Assembly: GCF_042654985.1 (NCBI RefSeq)
Contig: NZ_JBHSMT010000028.1
Coordinates: 62,001 to 126,000, forward strand
DNA: 64,000 nucleotides
Direction of reading: 5' to 3'
Origin: Paraherbaspirillum soli
GTDB taxonomy: Bacteria; Pseudomonadota; Gammaproteobacteria; Burkholderiales; Burkholderiaceae_D
The position numbers were made by a program, and so were the translations under genes. The notes beneath the pieces are model-generated. The model did not search any database. It saw nothing but the letters and a program-made list of their open reading frames with translations, and had not been told where the DNA came from. Shown here in pieces: positions 52,879-62,272 of the stretch (position 1 is the stretch's first letter; every line of letters starts with the position of its first letter).

Positions 52879-53023
52879 TACGTACATTCGTTACCAAATG
52901 TGCTGACAAACGGTACAAAAGTTTACGTACATGTTGGAAAATGACTTCAGACAGTGACCATAATCTACGTACATGTTGGAAATCGGGTCTGATTCGTGAC
53001 CATATTGTGCGTACATGTTGGAA
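52879..53023. repeat. Periodic direct repeats resembling a Tn7/Tn5053-like transposon end
   Basis: The 16-bp box TACGTACATGTTGGAA occurs at 52924-52939, 52966-52981 and (TGCGTACATGTTGGAA) 53008-53023, exactly 42 bp apart, with a degenerate copy (TACGTACATTCG) at 52879. Two units also share GTGACCATA upstream. A TGTGCTGACAAA sequence at 52899 resembles a transposon terminus. Multiple transposase-binding boxes at fixed spacing are typical of TniA/TnsB-type ends. The opposite end is not visible. Confidence 0.7.
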
Positions 53024-53038
53024 TGTGCGCCAATCAGG

Positions 53039-54109
53039 TTATGGTTTCCAAAATGAAATGCTCGAACAGCCTGGGTCTTCTAGCACAATGGCTGCGCTTT
53101 GGGTTGCCCGTGTGACCGCGACATATAAATCACCGATCGAGGTTTCGGGGAGCTCGGCCTTCTTGGTGATGAAACTCTCCATTCGACCGGTCGGAAAGAC
53201 CAATACCCGTTCGTGAGTAGATCCCTTCGCGGCACCGAAATTAATGAAGTTCTGGTTGTATTTCTTGGCTGAACGTATCGAATCGCGTAGACATTGTGGG
53301 TTGAATTCCCTGACGTAGGCCGGCACGTCCTGAGGTTTGACGAAGAACACGCCATCGTGATTCGTGAGGACATCGTTCTTCGACTCGGTTTTCGAAAAAC
53401 CATAACTGCTATCGAACAGGCCATCGGAAAAATCAGCAATCTCCTGGCGACAACGCCATGTCACGTTGACCTCATCGATGGAAAGATTACTGCCTTGCTC
53501 CTGCTTACGAAACCAGTCTAGAATCTTGACGCCTCGATACTGCTTGTTCTTTTTCGCTTTGGCGTTGGTCGACAGTATCGCTTGACGCACATCACCCACC
53601 ATCCAAACATGTATGGACGAAGTGAACAGAGCTTCCAGCAGATCAAGGTCATAGCCGCAAAAATCCTGTACCTCATCAATCAGTATTTCATCGTAAAGAC
53701 ACTCAAGGCGACGTATTGCTGCGCCTTTGCTTGCGCTGATCAATTCGTGAGTCAAGCGCGGCAGTTCGCAGCGATAGGCGCGGCCGCCACCATCTAAAAA
53801 CCGTTCCGCTCCGGTAGCGTATTGGTCCGGTTCACCCTCGAAATTGAATCCAGGAACAGGCAAACCAGAGAACTTTAAAGGTAGGAATGGTTTGGCGAAA
53901 TGGTGCAAAAGGAAAGTGAACCATCCCATTACCTCGATATTCACGTGCCCGCTGGCATATTTTGCCAAGCGAATCTTCAATTCGTTCTGATTCGTCTGGG
54001 TGTAAGTCAGGACCGCAACGCGGCGCTTTTGGGAGAATTGCGCGCACCGCTCTGCGATCATCTGCGTTTTTCGACCGCCGGCGACGGCCAACGTAAGGTG
54101 ATTAGCCAT
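53039..54109 (-). CDS. UvrD-like helicase partner of an OLD nuclease (GajB-like)
   Basis: 356 residues from the ATG at 54109, overlapping the nuclease stop by 8 bp. SF1 helicase motifs: Walker A variant AVAGGRKTQ, DEVQD (motif II), GDVRQA (III) and YVAVTRA (VI). It is shorter than typical GajB (about 490) and lacks obvious 1B/2B insertions. Order and coupling with the OLD gene match Gabija-type anti-phage systems. Function in defence is inferred. Confidence 0.82.
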   Translation of the reverse strand: MANHLTLAVAGGRKTQMIAERCAQFSQKRRVAVLTYTQTNQNELKIRLAKYASGHVNIEVMGWFTFLLHHFAKPFLPLKFSGLPVPGFNFEGEPDQYATGAERFLDGGGRAYRCELPRLTHELISASKGAAIRRLECLYDEILIDEVQDFCGYDLDLLEALFTSSIHVWMVGDVRQAILSTNAKAKKNKQYRGVKILDWFRKQEQGSNLSIDEVNVTWRCRQEIADFSDGLFDSSYGFSKTESKNDVLTNHDGVFFVKPQDVPAYVREFNPQCLRDSIRSAKKYNQNFINFGAAKGSTHERVLVFPTGRMESFITKKAELPETSIGDLYVAVTRATQSAAIVLEDPGCSSISFWKP

Positions 54110-55703
54110 GAATCGTTTTGACTGCATCAATCATGTATTGTGGCGCGGTGATCTTTTGGTCCGACGCGGCTATCCTGAGAGCGCCCTCAGTCTTGTTGTT
54201 CGCCATCCATGTTGCAAGATCTGCCCGCGCTTGGATATCTAAGATTTGACGCAAAACTGGCTCGCTGTTAACGCCACGAAGGTGCGGTTCGAGCGTCCGA
54301 CCGTTGGCCGGATTGCTTATGAATAGCGTCCTGCGACCAGGCTTTATAAAGTCTTTCAGGTCGTCGTTCAAAGCTTGCAGGTCTTTTCCATCGTTATCGC
54401 GTACGGCAACGACTTCCTTGTCCAGGGCGTGGCAAAGTGCCAAGCAGTTCCAGAACGAAAGGCCGCGCATGCTCAAGACATCGATACCGAGTTCCATCGG
54501 CAGCTTTCCATATTGATCACGGAATACGCGTTCAAAATAAATTTCATCCGATGGCCCCTCCACTAGTACCAGCTTGTGGGCGAGCACCAAGCGTAGCGTG
54601 TCATAGCCCGGTAATTTCTGAAAGTATCCGATCGTCTTCGGATCGAGCCCGGTCATGCTTGCTCGCTGCCCTGATGCCAGCAACACCAGCCGATCAAGGC
54701 CAAGGCGATTTACAACGTAGGCGCTATGCGTAGTGATGAATAACTGCTGACCGTTCCCGGCGCCATGCTCGATCTGGGAAATAAGTTGCGTCAAGCTGGT
54801 GTGCGACTGGTGGCATTCGGGTTCTTCGATCGTCACGAAGCGGGCATGGTCAGCTTGTTTGTTCAGAGCCAGGGAGATTTTGACGGACGCTTGCGCCCCC
54901 TGCCCCACCATCGAAAATGGAATATCGCGGATGTGTGGGCTGACGGCAGCATCCCATGATGCCCTGGCGCTTTGATCCATGGCCAAGGAAATCTTTTGAT
55001 CTTGAATGGCAGATTCGTCTTTCGCGATCCGTTCGTTGACCATTTTCAGGGATTTTTCGGAAATCTCGGCTTTAACCTCACGAAATGAGTACGACACCAA
55101 CGCCCGTTCGGCCGGTGTCATGTAATCATTTAGTATCTGGCGCAAATGAAAGTCGATCCCGGTAGCGGACCTGATGGTCCTAGAATCGATCACGGCTGTC
55201 GACAGCAGCCTTTGACGTGTCGCGATACGCTCGCCAGCAAAGGATCGCCACTCGATCATGTAATAGTCGACCGGGAGAAACGTCGGCGCCTTCGTTTTCC
55301 AAGCTTCCAATTCGGCTAGATATTCCGGATTCGGTGCGATTTTCACGGCGATGCCAGGGCAAGCTGTTGGTGGCGTGTCGGAATTGTTGGCGCCACAATA
55401 CACTTGTAGTTCGGCGCTGTTTTGGAAATACAATTCGATCAGGATTTCCGGCATCGGTGTGCATTTGCCATCATTTAATTTGGCGAGATATGCAGAGACC
55501 AGATCGAGGTTGAACCAAAAGGGATTCAATTCTTCTACAGCGCTACGCCCGTTGATCCTGCCGGTGAGTGCAAGCGTAATTGCTTCGAGGAGGGTGCTCT
55601 TCCCTGCTTCATTGCCCCCCACGATCAAATTCATCCCTGGCTTCGGGCGGATTTCAATGTCTTTGAAAATGCGGTATCCCCGAATCTTGATTTTTTCGAT
55701 CAT
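54102..55703 (-). CDS. OLD-family ATP-dependent endonuclease (GajA-like)
   Basis: 533 residues from the ATG at 55703, which follows GGGAG; the frame extends to 55787 without a site. An ABC-type ATPase half has KIRGYRIFKDIEI, Walker A GGNEAGKST (about 33-41), Walker B FVTIEEPE and an H-loop TTHS. It is followed by a TOPRIM domain with the acidic motif VLVEGPSDEIYFERVF (about 405-420) and RDNDGKD. Class 2 OLD nucleases paired with a UvrD-like helicase cut phage DNA in Gabija systems. Lower G+C than its surroundings. Confidence 0.85.
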   Translation of the reverse strand: MIEKIKIRGYRIFKDIEIRPKPGMNLIVGGNEAGKSTLLEAITLALTGRINGRSAVEELNPFWFNLDLVSAYLAKLNDGKCTPMPEILIELYFQNSAELQVYCGANNSDTPPTACPGIAVKIAPNPEYLAELEAWKTKAPTFLPVDYYMIEWRSFAGERIATRQRLLSTAVIDSRTIRSATGIDFHLRQILNDYMTPAERALVSYSFREVKAEISEKSLKMVNERIAKDESAIQDQKISLAMDQSARASWDAAVSPHIRDIPFSMVGQGAQASVKISLALNKQADHARFVTIEEPECHQSHTSLTQLISQIEHGAGNGQQLFITTHSAYVVNRLGLDRLVLLASGQRASMTGLDPKTIGYFQKLPGYDTLRLVLAHKLVLVEGPSDEIYFERVFRDQYGKLPMELGIDVLSMRGLSFWNCLALCHALDKEVVAVRDNDGKDLQALNDDLKDFIKPGRRTLFISNPANGRTLEPHLRGVNSEPVLRQILDIQARADLATWMANNKTEGALRIAASDQKITAPQYMIDAVKTIHG

Positions 55704-55926
55704 TGTTGGCGCTCCCTTGGAACAGCAATGGTTTTTGTCTTTTGGCGTTGGCGCGTCGGCTGCGCCAGCGGGTATGACGTGACACAATAATACCTCGGCA
55801 ATCTTTCTTCGCCACCTGCTCGAATAATTGTTCCCGGGTCCCTATTGCTACGCCCCCGTGGTCCGCTTGGGTTCGAAAGCGATTTTCATCCGTTCGAGCC
55901 GTTAGGTACGCACATCAACCATCAAA

Positions 55927-55970
55927 CCGCGCCATATGAAATTCAACATACGCCAAATTATATGGCGCGG
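55927..55970. promoter_or_regulatory. Perfect 11-bp inverted repeat upstream of the defence pair
   Basis: CCGCGCCATAT (55927-55937) and ATATGGCGCGG (55960-55970) are exact complements; a further ATATGGCG box lies near 56065. Candidate operator or recombination site. The rest of 55704-56456 shows no gene. Confidence 0.4.
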
Positions 55971-56456
55971 CTTGCATCATCGATGGCGTTATCGGATGCC
56001 AAAACTTTAAGAGGCGCGGCCGGGGTTACGGTTTTTTTCGCCAAAAGTGACCTAACTTGATGATTTATATGGCGAAATCGAACTTTTAGCTGATTGCTTG
56101 CTGAATTGCATTAATTTGCTCGCTCAATTGCATACCACTTGCCCACTTCATGTCAGCTATTCATAGCCATCCCGTACGTCATCTCGGATTGAGCGATCAT
56201 CTTGCCTACGATGTTAGTTCCTGATGCGCAGCGGCGATCATAGGTACAGGCTCTAGCGGCTTTTCACACTTGTCGGCAGACTTTACCTCCACGTTGAATT
56301 GACTTCCTTTACCCCATATGATGCAATCGTAGCTATTCGCACGCTAACGGCAAATCTTTACGCCGTGGTTACTTCCTTTTCGGCACGCCCCGCCCTGTTG
56401 TAAGCAAAGGCCAAGTTCATCACAACAATGACCGTCCACAAGGCGGCGCAAGTACC

Positions 56457-56906
56457 ATGAGCACTTCATCCTCCTACACAGTACCAGGCCACTCCTTTCT
56501 GACCAATGCCAGGCAGGTTTATAAATGGGCAACGCTGCCGCTCCTCCTGATCGGCTTTTTTTGCTGCGATGGCTGGACATCCATGCGCGTGGCATGGGAT
56601 GGGTACGAACAAACCACGGGCGCCCTCACCCACTGTCGCGAGGGTAGATACGGCACGCTGGAATATTCCTACGCGGTCAATTCCTCAACTCACCACAACA
56701 CTATCCCCAACCTTGAGGCCTGCCGGAGCCACGTCCCCGGAGAGCATGCGGTCATCTATTATTCGACGCTGCACCCGGACCTGAGCGTGGCCAATGTTGC
56801 ACCGGCCAAGGCTTTCAGAGAGGCGTTGAAAACGTCGCTGAAGGCAGCGCTTCTATTTCCCGCGCTCCTCGTGCTGGCCATCTCCTACAAGAACTTGTTC
56901 GAATAA
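56457..56906 (+). CDS. DUF3592-like membrane protein
   Basis: 149 residues. A membrane helix (about 25-45) is followed by a small extracytoplasmic beta domain with the DUF3592 pattern (EYSYAVNSSTHHN, VPGEHAVIYYSTLHPDLSV) and a C-terminal helix (about 128-146). Function of the family unknown. The ribosome site is weak. Confidence 0.7.
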   Translation: MSTSSSYTVPGHSFLTNARQVYKWATLPLLLIGFFCCDGWTSMRVAWDGYEQTTGALTHCREGRYGTLEYSYAVNSSTHHNTIPNLEACRSHVPGEHAVIYYSTLHPDLSVANVAPAKAFREALKTSLKAALLFPALLVLAISYKNLFE

Positions 56907-57000
56907 ATTTGAGCCATGTATCCCCCCCCTTCCTCGCAAGGGGGGGGGCAAAAGGCTCTGGATCAGGCTCAGGCTTGCCGCGAGCAAAGGAGAAATCACC

Positions 57001-57666
57001 ATGTCTGTTCCAATGGCCCCGATTATTACCGCCTTTGAACGGTCGCCTGATGGCGGTAAGGGACTTGCGCGTGACATGCGCGTTCGCTGGGCGCTTGAAG
57101 AAGTCGGCCAATCTTACGAGGTTCGTCTTGTTTCGTTCGGTGCGATGAAGGAACCCGCGCATCGAGCGCTTCATCCCTTCGGGCAGATTCCGACCTATGA
57201 AGAAGGCGATCTTGCCCTGTTCGAGTCGGGGGCGATCGTGTTCCATATCGCAGAGCGCCATGCAGGCCTGCTGCCTGATGATGCGAACGCTCGGGCGCGA
57301 GCGATTACATGGATGTTTGCCGCGCTTAACACCGTTGAGCCGCCGATCCTTGATCTCCAAACCACCAAGCTCCTGGAGCGCGACAAGTCCTGGTACGAAC
57401 AGCGCCTGCCTGTCGTCGAGGATCGCATCCGTGACCGGCTGGGCGAACTTTCCGATTACCTTGGCGATGCCGATTGGCTCGATGGTGCGTTCAGTGCGGG
57501 CGACCTGATGATGGTGGCGGTGCTGCTCAGGTTGAAAGCATCGGGTATGCTGGACGAATATCCGAAGCTCTCCGCCTATGTCGCCCGCGGCGAAGCGCGG
57601 CCCGCCTACAAGCGTGCTTTCGACGCTCAATTGGCGGTTTTCACTGGCAAGTCACCGACCGGCTGA
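57001..57666 (+). CDS. Glutathione S-transferase family protein
   Basis: 221 residues, AAAGGAG site. An N-terminal thioredoxin-like domain with a cis-Pro region GQIPTYEEGDLALFESGAIVFHIAE (ES binds the glutathione gamma-glutamyl group) is followed by a helical C-terminal domain with GAFSAGDLMMVAVLLRL, the N-capping box. Substrate unknown. Single gene. Confidence 0.92.
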   Translation: MSVPMAPIITAFERSPDGGKGLARDMRVRWALEEVGQSYEVRLVSFGAMKEPAHRALHPFGQIPTYEEGDLALFESGAIVFHIAERHAGLLPDDANARARAITWMFAALNTVEPPILDLQTTKLLERDKSWYEQRLPVVEDRIRDRLGELSDYLGDADWLDGAFSAGDLMMVAVLLRLKASGMLDEYPKLSAYVARGEARPAYKRAFDAQLAVFTGKSPTG

Positions 57667-57946
57667 AAACAACTGACGTGCCGCACCTTTACGCGACGTT
57701 GGCTATTTGTGCCCATCCGAGGGTTCTTATACCTTGAATTACATGGCATTGATTCTAGATCCTCGACTGCTCTCCCAATCCGGATCGAAAGGATTTCCAT
57801 CAGCTCGAATCTTGATAGAGGGATGGCAAGATGCATTGTCAGGTGCGCTTCAGATAGGGCCTTGAGTGCCTGCCCAAAAGCACGGTAGCCTGCCTATACT
57901 AGGCGAGTACCGAGCGGATGGTTTTAGGTGCGGCGCGGAGTTGAAG

Positions 57947-57974
57947 CATAATTTTGCCAAACGGCAGAATTATG
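57947..57974. repeat. Inverted repeat downstream of the recombinase gene
   Basis: CATAATTTTGCC and GGCAGAATTATG form 12-bp arms with one mismatch around AAAC, 40 bp from the recombinase stop. It may be a terminator or a recombination site of the adjacent integrase. Nothing else is seen in 57667-58013. Confidence 0.4.
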
Positions 57975-58013
57975 GTTCTAGGCACAACGTGCTCTGGTCG
58001 ACGAACAACGCGA

Positions 58014-59021
58014 TTATTTAGCCTTGCGCAGCAGGCTGCCGGCCGCGTTTTCCTCGAAGCGGTCCGCTTCCTCAATGTATCCCTGCACGGTCCCGTCATG
58101 GCGCCAGCCGCCCTGACGTTTGATGTCTCTGAAATCGGCGCCGGCACGGTGTGCGCTGGTCGCCATGCCGCGCCGCAGGCTGTGACTGGATAGCTGCGGC
58201 ACATAGTCCAAGCCGGCCAGTTTTGCGCAACCGGCCAGAATCGTATTGACGCTGCCCGCATGGAGCGCGTCGGTACCGACCTCGCTCCATTTATTCACGG
58301 GCCGGAATAGCGATCCCGACGCAATGCCAGCGGCCGCCAGCCAGGCGCGCAACGCAGTCGCCGGACAACAAGCGCCGTCGCCATAGGGAATTGCCTTGAT
58401 AATCCCTGCCCCTTGCTGATCGGTCTTCGAGCGCGGCAGCGTGATGACGATTCCTTCCGGCTCCCACGCAACGTGCTCGACCTGGAGAGTGACGATCTCG
58501 CTACGACGGTAACCGCCGAAATATCCGATTTGCAGCAGCGCACTGTCGCGTTTGGCGTTCAGGGTGTTCAAGCCGGCCAGGTGGGCAACGATGCGCTCCA
58601 GGTCTTCCAGCGGCAGCGCCTTCGCTTTCTTTTTCGGCTTGCCATGGATGCGCTCGATGCCGGCCAGCGTCTTGCGCACGGTCGGCGTCGACGCTGGATC
58701 GGCAAAGCCCTGGTGCACGTGCCATTGCGATAGCGCCGTCAGTCGCAGCGCCAGCGTCCGGGGATTCAACGACTGCGCGTAGGCCAGCAAATAGCGGATC
58801 ATTGCGGCCTCGTCGCTTGGCAAGACGCCGCCCCAGGCAAGGAAGTGACGAATCGCGGACCGATACGCGCGACGCGTATTGTCCGAGGTGGCGGCGACCA
58901 GGAATGCGCGATGCTGGGCCGTCAAATCGGCATCTATCGGTGTACCGACGTTACGGGCGACGATTCTCCCGGCCGGAAGCGTCGCCACTTCATTGGGGAG
59001 AATAGGTGTTTTTTCGCTCAT
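58014..59021 (-). CDS. Tyrosine recombinase / phage-type integrase
   Basis: 335 residues from the ATG at 59021. An N-terminal SAM-like core-binding domain (about 30-120: TRRAYRSAIRHFLAWGG) precedes the catalytic domain with Arg in GYRRSEIV, His-x-x-Arg in SHSLRRGMA, the Trp/His in GGWRHDGTV and Tyr in QGYIEEADRF. All key residues are present, so it should be active. Divergent from the KfrA-like gene across an AT-rich operator region. Confidence 0.93.
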   Translation of the reverse strand: MSEKTPILPNEVATLPAGRIVARNVGTPIDADLTAQHRAFLVAATSDNTRRAYRSAIRHFLAWGGVLPSDEAAMIRYLLAYAQSLNPRTLALRLTALSQWHVHQGFADPASTPTVRKTLAGIERIHGKPKKKAKALPLEDLERIVAHLAGLNTLNAKRDSALLQIGYFGGYRRSEIVTLQVEHVAWEPEGIVITLPRSKTDQQGAGIIKAIPYGDGACCPATALRAWLAAAGIASGSLFRPVNKWSEVGTDALHAGSVNTILAGCAKLAGLDYVPQLSSHSLRRGMATSAHRAGADFRDIKRQGGWRHDGTVQGYIEEADRFEENAAGSLLRKAK

Positions 59022-59093
59022 GGCGTGTCGTTCAAAATCGGCCTCTGTACTGGCAATTGCGCAGCATAGCATATGGCAATTCGGTATAACACG

Positions 59094-59180
59094 CGATAAT
59101 ATATCTTATCGTGATGATTAATTCTGATTTTAAATTACGATTTAAATCGTAATATATAATACTATTACGTATCACGTAAT
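59094..59180. promoter_or_regulatory. AT-rich divergent promoter with three palindromes
   Basis: Three inverted repeats lie between the recombinase and KfrA-like genes: CGATAA/TTATCG at 59094-59111, the perfect 20-bp ATTACGATTTAAATCGTAAT at 59134-59153, and ATTACGT-ATC-ACGTAAT at 59164-59180. Two share the half-site ATTACG. The region is far richer in A+T than its flanks. KfrA proteins repress their own promoters, so these are likely its operators. Confidence 0.7.
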
Positions 59181-59204
59181 ACGTTATCTTATTTCGAGGT
59201 CACC

Positions 59205-60260
59205 ATGGCACGCGCCGGCATTCTTTATTCCCACGTCGCCAAAGCGGCAGCCCAATTGGCCGCCGACGGCAAAAATCCGACCGTCGACAGCGTGCGCGAA
59301 GCACTCGGCAGCACCGGCAGCAAGAGCACGATCGCCCCACTGCTCAAGCGCTGGAAAGCGGAACATCAGGAAGCACTCGTTGAAACTGAGCTTGGATTGC
59401 CGGCCGAATTGCTGCAGGCGGTGAAAGGCGTCTATGAAAGATTGCAGATCGACGTCCAGCAGCAGCTGGAACAGGCGCGCGAAGAGCATCGCCTAGCGCG
59501 CCAGGCGACGGCCGATCAGATGCGGCAAATCGAAGCAGATAACGAGGCCCTGTCTGCAACAACGGCGGCGCTGTCGGCAGAACTGGCGCAGATGAAAGAC
59601 GCGCTGACGCATCTGCAGGCAGAACACCATCAACGCAACGTCGCGCTGGCCACGCTACAGAGCGACAATGCCGGCATGCAGCTGCGCTTGCTTGACCGGG
59701 CCGCCGAGGTCACGGCGCTCAATCAGCAACTGACGCAAGCGCGCATCCAATTCGAACACTATCAAGAGTCGACCGTAGCGCAGCGGTCGGAAGAACGGCT
59801 GGCCGCGGAACAGCGCATGACGCGACTGGAACAGGATCTCGCCGGCGCCCAACAACGCTTGCTCGGCCAGCAGTCGTCTATCGCGCAGCAGGAGATGCAG
59901 ATTTCACAGCTACGCACCGAAAACAGCAACTTTCAAGAGACGACTCGCGCAGCACAGGATGAGCTCGTATTGCTTCGCTCGGAGCGAGGTCAATTGACAT
60001 ATCAGCTCAAGGAACACTCGTCGACCACCCGAGTGCTCGCCAACAAGCTCGAGGCGGCGCAGCAAATGTTGACTGAATCGCAGATGGCGCTGGCAGCCCA
60101 GGAAAAGGAAACGCAACTGCTGACCGCGCGCCTTGATCAGGCCGAACAGGAAGTTGAACAATTAGAGCAGCAGAGGCTGGTGCTGATTAAAGAGCGTGCG
60201 GCACTACAGGCGCAGGCGGTCAATAGTGGGAAGGCGGAAAAGATCGCGAACAAAAGATAG
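59205..60260 (+). CDS. KfrA-like DNA-binding coiled-coil protein
   Basis: 351 residues. The N-terminal 110 match the KfrA_N DNA-binding domain (VAKAAAQLAADGKNPTVDSVREALGSTGSKSTIAPLLKRW); the rest (about 115-330) is a long uninterrupted coiled coil rich in Gln, Ala and Glu. KfrA proteins occur on plasmids, where they act in autorepression and stability, and on chromosomal islands beside integrases. Here it is divergent from the recombinase, likely one mobile-element module. Confidence 0.85.
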   Translation: MARAGILYSHVAKAAAQLAADGKNPTVDSVREALGSTGSKSTIAPLLKRWKAEHQEALVETELGLPAELLQAVKGVYERLQIDVQQQLEQAREEHRLARQATADQMRQIEADNEALSATTAALSAELAQMKDALTHLQAEHHQRNVALATLQSDNAGMQLRLLDRAAEVTALNQQLTQARIQFEHYQESTVAQRSEERLAAEQRMTRLEQDLAGAQQRLLGQQSSIAQQEMQISQLRTENSNFQETTRAAQDELVLLRSERGQLTYQLKEHSSTTRVLANKLEAAQQMLTESQMALAAQEKETQLLTARLDQAEQEVEQLEQQRLVLIKERAALQAQAVNSGKAEKIANKR

Positions 60261-60375
60261 CCTTTCTCGCACGAAAATAGCGAACCATGACGTAGCTCGC
60301 TCGCTACTGGCAGGCAAGATAGATAACAGAGATGGCGATGTCGCCAATCCCGGCCGGCCCTCCATTTCGAGCCAC

Positions 60376-61188
60376 TTATTCGGAAGTTCGCAATTGCACA
60401 TGTCCAATGTGCTCGTCGCTGACCAGAGGGATGATTCGGGTCGTTGTGATTCTGGGGAAAGGAGTATCTTCCCGATGTTCGGCACAGAGGCCGATAAGAT
60501 ATTCCGAAGCGATCCGGATCTGCCAGTGATGCCACCGGGATAGGCGGTCGCCGAGATTTGGGTGCATCCACATTTCCAGGCGTTCGGAGGCGTCGAAACG
60601 AAAGCCGAATTGGTCCAGCGGTATGGAAAGCCCCATTCCACGCGCCTTTATATAGGCTTCCTTGAGCGTCCACCACTCGAAAAAACGTTCGCCTTGCGCA
60701 TCCACTGATAGCGCCGTTAGATCGACGATCTCTTCCTCTGCGAAATAACGCTTGGCGATGTTGATCGGTGCCGGCCTGAGTGCGATGTTTTCCACATCTA
60801 CGCCAAGCTCGCGATCCTGGGTGATCGCCAGCACGATCATGTCGTCGCAATGAGACAGGTTAAAAGACAGTGTCCGCTTGTCGAAGTCCATGCCGCAGAG
60901 TGCAGGTTTGCCATAGCGGTTTTCTTTGAATATCAGTGATGCCGGCGCCACGCCAGTGAAGCGCGATAGCACGGTGCGCACCAGTGCCCGCGTGACCAGA
61001 TAGCGATGCCTATCCCGTTCTCGCAGAAAGCGCTGAGCGCGCCGCCGCTCTTCTGCGCTGAGCAGTTGCCGATAGGCTTCGAGAAGTTGAATATCTCCCT
61101 GATCGTCAAGGAAGGTCAGCCACAGGTCTATTCGCTGCGGGTCGGGATCAGCCACTGTTACGAGTCGATGCATAGCTCCGGCTACCAT
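60376..61188 (-). CDS. Sfp-type 4'-phosphopantetheinyl transferase
   Basis: 270 residues if started at the ATG at 61188, which overlaps the permease stop; an ATG at 61173 is equally possible. Signature motifs GVDVE and FFEWWTLKEAYIKA, with RYGKP preceding, are those of Sfp/Gsp PPTases that activate carrier domains of NRPS/PKS. It is last in a minus-strand operon after two ABC transporter genes and an NRPS-like gene, so it should activate that synthetase. Confidence 0.9.
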   Translation of the reverse strand: MVAGAMHRLVTVADPDPQRIDLWLTFLDDQGDIQLLEAYRQLLSAEERRRAQRFLRERDRHRYLVTRALVRTVLSRFTGVAPASLIFKENRYGKPALCGMDFDKRTLSFNLSHCDDMIVLAITQDRELGVDVENIALRPAPINIAKRYFAEEEIVDLTALSVDAQGERFFEWWTLKEAYIKARGMGLSIPLDQFGFRFDASERLEMWMHPNLGDRLSRWHHWQIRIASEYLIGLCAEHREDTPFPRITTTRIIPLVSDEHIGHVQLRTSE

Positions 61189-62267
61189 CGGAACCGTAGC
61201 CGGACGATGACGAACGATAGCGCCGACCATCCCATCAAGACGGCTATCTCCGGCCATAGCTTCGATAGGTTGCCGAACCCCACGGAATTGAACAAAATTT
61301 CGCGCATTGCAGAATTCAGCTGCGTCAGCGGCATCAGTTTGGCAAACACCTGTAGCCACTCGGGAAATGCGCTGACGGAGAAGAACACCCCTCCCAGAAT
61401 GATCAGAGGCATTTGCACGAAGTTGACGATGCCATTGAATGCCGTCACCGAGGGACTGATGGTCGCAAGCGCCAGGCCCAGGACCAGGAACGACACGCAC
61501 CCCAGCGTAACGACAAGCAACAGCAGCAAATAGTTCGCATTGAGGGGAATGCCGAACGCCAGCACGCCGAGCATATATAGCGCCAACACCACGGTGTAGC
61601 AGATCAGCAGGCGCGAGATAAACAGCCCGGCAAGAAACGGCACCGGCGACGCATCGATGGTTTTGATGTTCTTGTATAGCCCATGATGTTCTTCCTCGAT
61701 CAGCACCGCGCCGAAACCGTTGAGGCCGATGATCAGCAATGTCATGCCGATGACGCCAGGCAGCAAGACCATCAGGTAGGATGCGTTCTGGCTGGTCGCA
61801 ATCTCTTGCTGCCTCGGACCAGCCGCTGCCGGTCCTTGGAAATAATCGTCGAGGACTCCTTGCACGGCGGCATTTTCAACCCGGTTCTCCAGCAACGAGT
61901 TCGCGTACAGCTGGACATCGGGGTGCTTCGGGTCGACGTCCGGGCGCGTGGCGCGAAACTCCAGGTAATGCTTGATCCGGTTGCTTTCGAGCGCTGCCTT
62001 GGGCGGTATTTTGGTGTCCGCATACGGCATCAGATTGACCAGCTTATGCTTGCCGAGATAATCGATTAATGCAGCCGTTGCGGGCTCCCCGGTAGTGCCG
62101 GAGTACCCGGAGTACCAAACGACGATCTTCGCATCGTCGCGCATCTGTAGCGGATAGCCGACTCCCAGCAACAAAATCACCGGCAGCACATAACAAAAGA
62201 ACAGTGCAGTTTTATCTGATTTGAGCTGCAGCATGCGCAGCTTGAAGAATACCCAGGTTTTTTTCAT
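61182..62267 (-). CDS. ABC-2 type transporter permease
   Basis: 361 residues: one N-terminal helix (about 20-40), a periplasmic domain (about 45-165) and five C-terminal helices. The LMVLLPGVIGMTLLIIGLNGFGAVLIEEEHHGLYKNIKTI segment (split here at its core) is typical of ABC-2 exporters. Partner of the ATPase encoded upstream (5-bp gap). Likely exports the product of the adjacent NRPS-type pathway. Confidence 0.9.
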   Translation of the reverse strand: MKKTWVFFKLRMLQLKSDKTALFFCYVLPVILLLGVGYPLQMRDDAKIVVWYSGYSGTTGEPATAALIDYLGKHKLVNLMPYADTKIPPKAALESNRIKHYLEFRATRPDVDPKHPDVQLYANSLLENRVENAAVQGVLDDYFQGPAAAGPRQQEIATSQNASYLMVLLPGVIGMTLLIIGLNGFGAVLIEEEHHGLYKNIKTIDASPVPFLAGLFISRLLICYTVVLALYMLGVLAFGIPLNANYLLLLLVVTLGCVSFLVLGLALATISPSVTAFNGIVNFVQMPLIILGGVFFSVSAFPEWLQVFAKLMPLTQLNSAMREILFNSVGFGNLSKLWPEIAVLMGWSALSFVIVRLRFRW

Positions 62268-62272
62268 TCTCG

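Noticed and set aside
55845..56060. 71-residue plus-strand frame upstream of the defence pair
   Set aside because: No ribosome site, no recognisable domain and it contains the perfect inverted repeat at 55927-55970.
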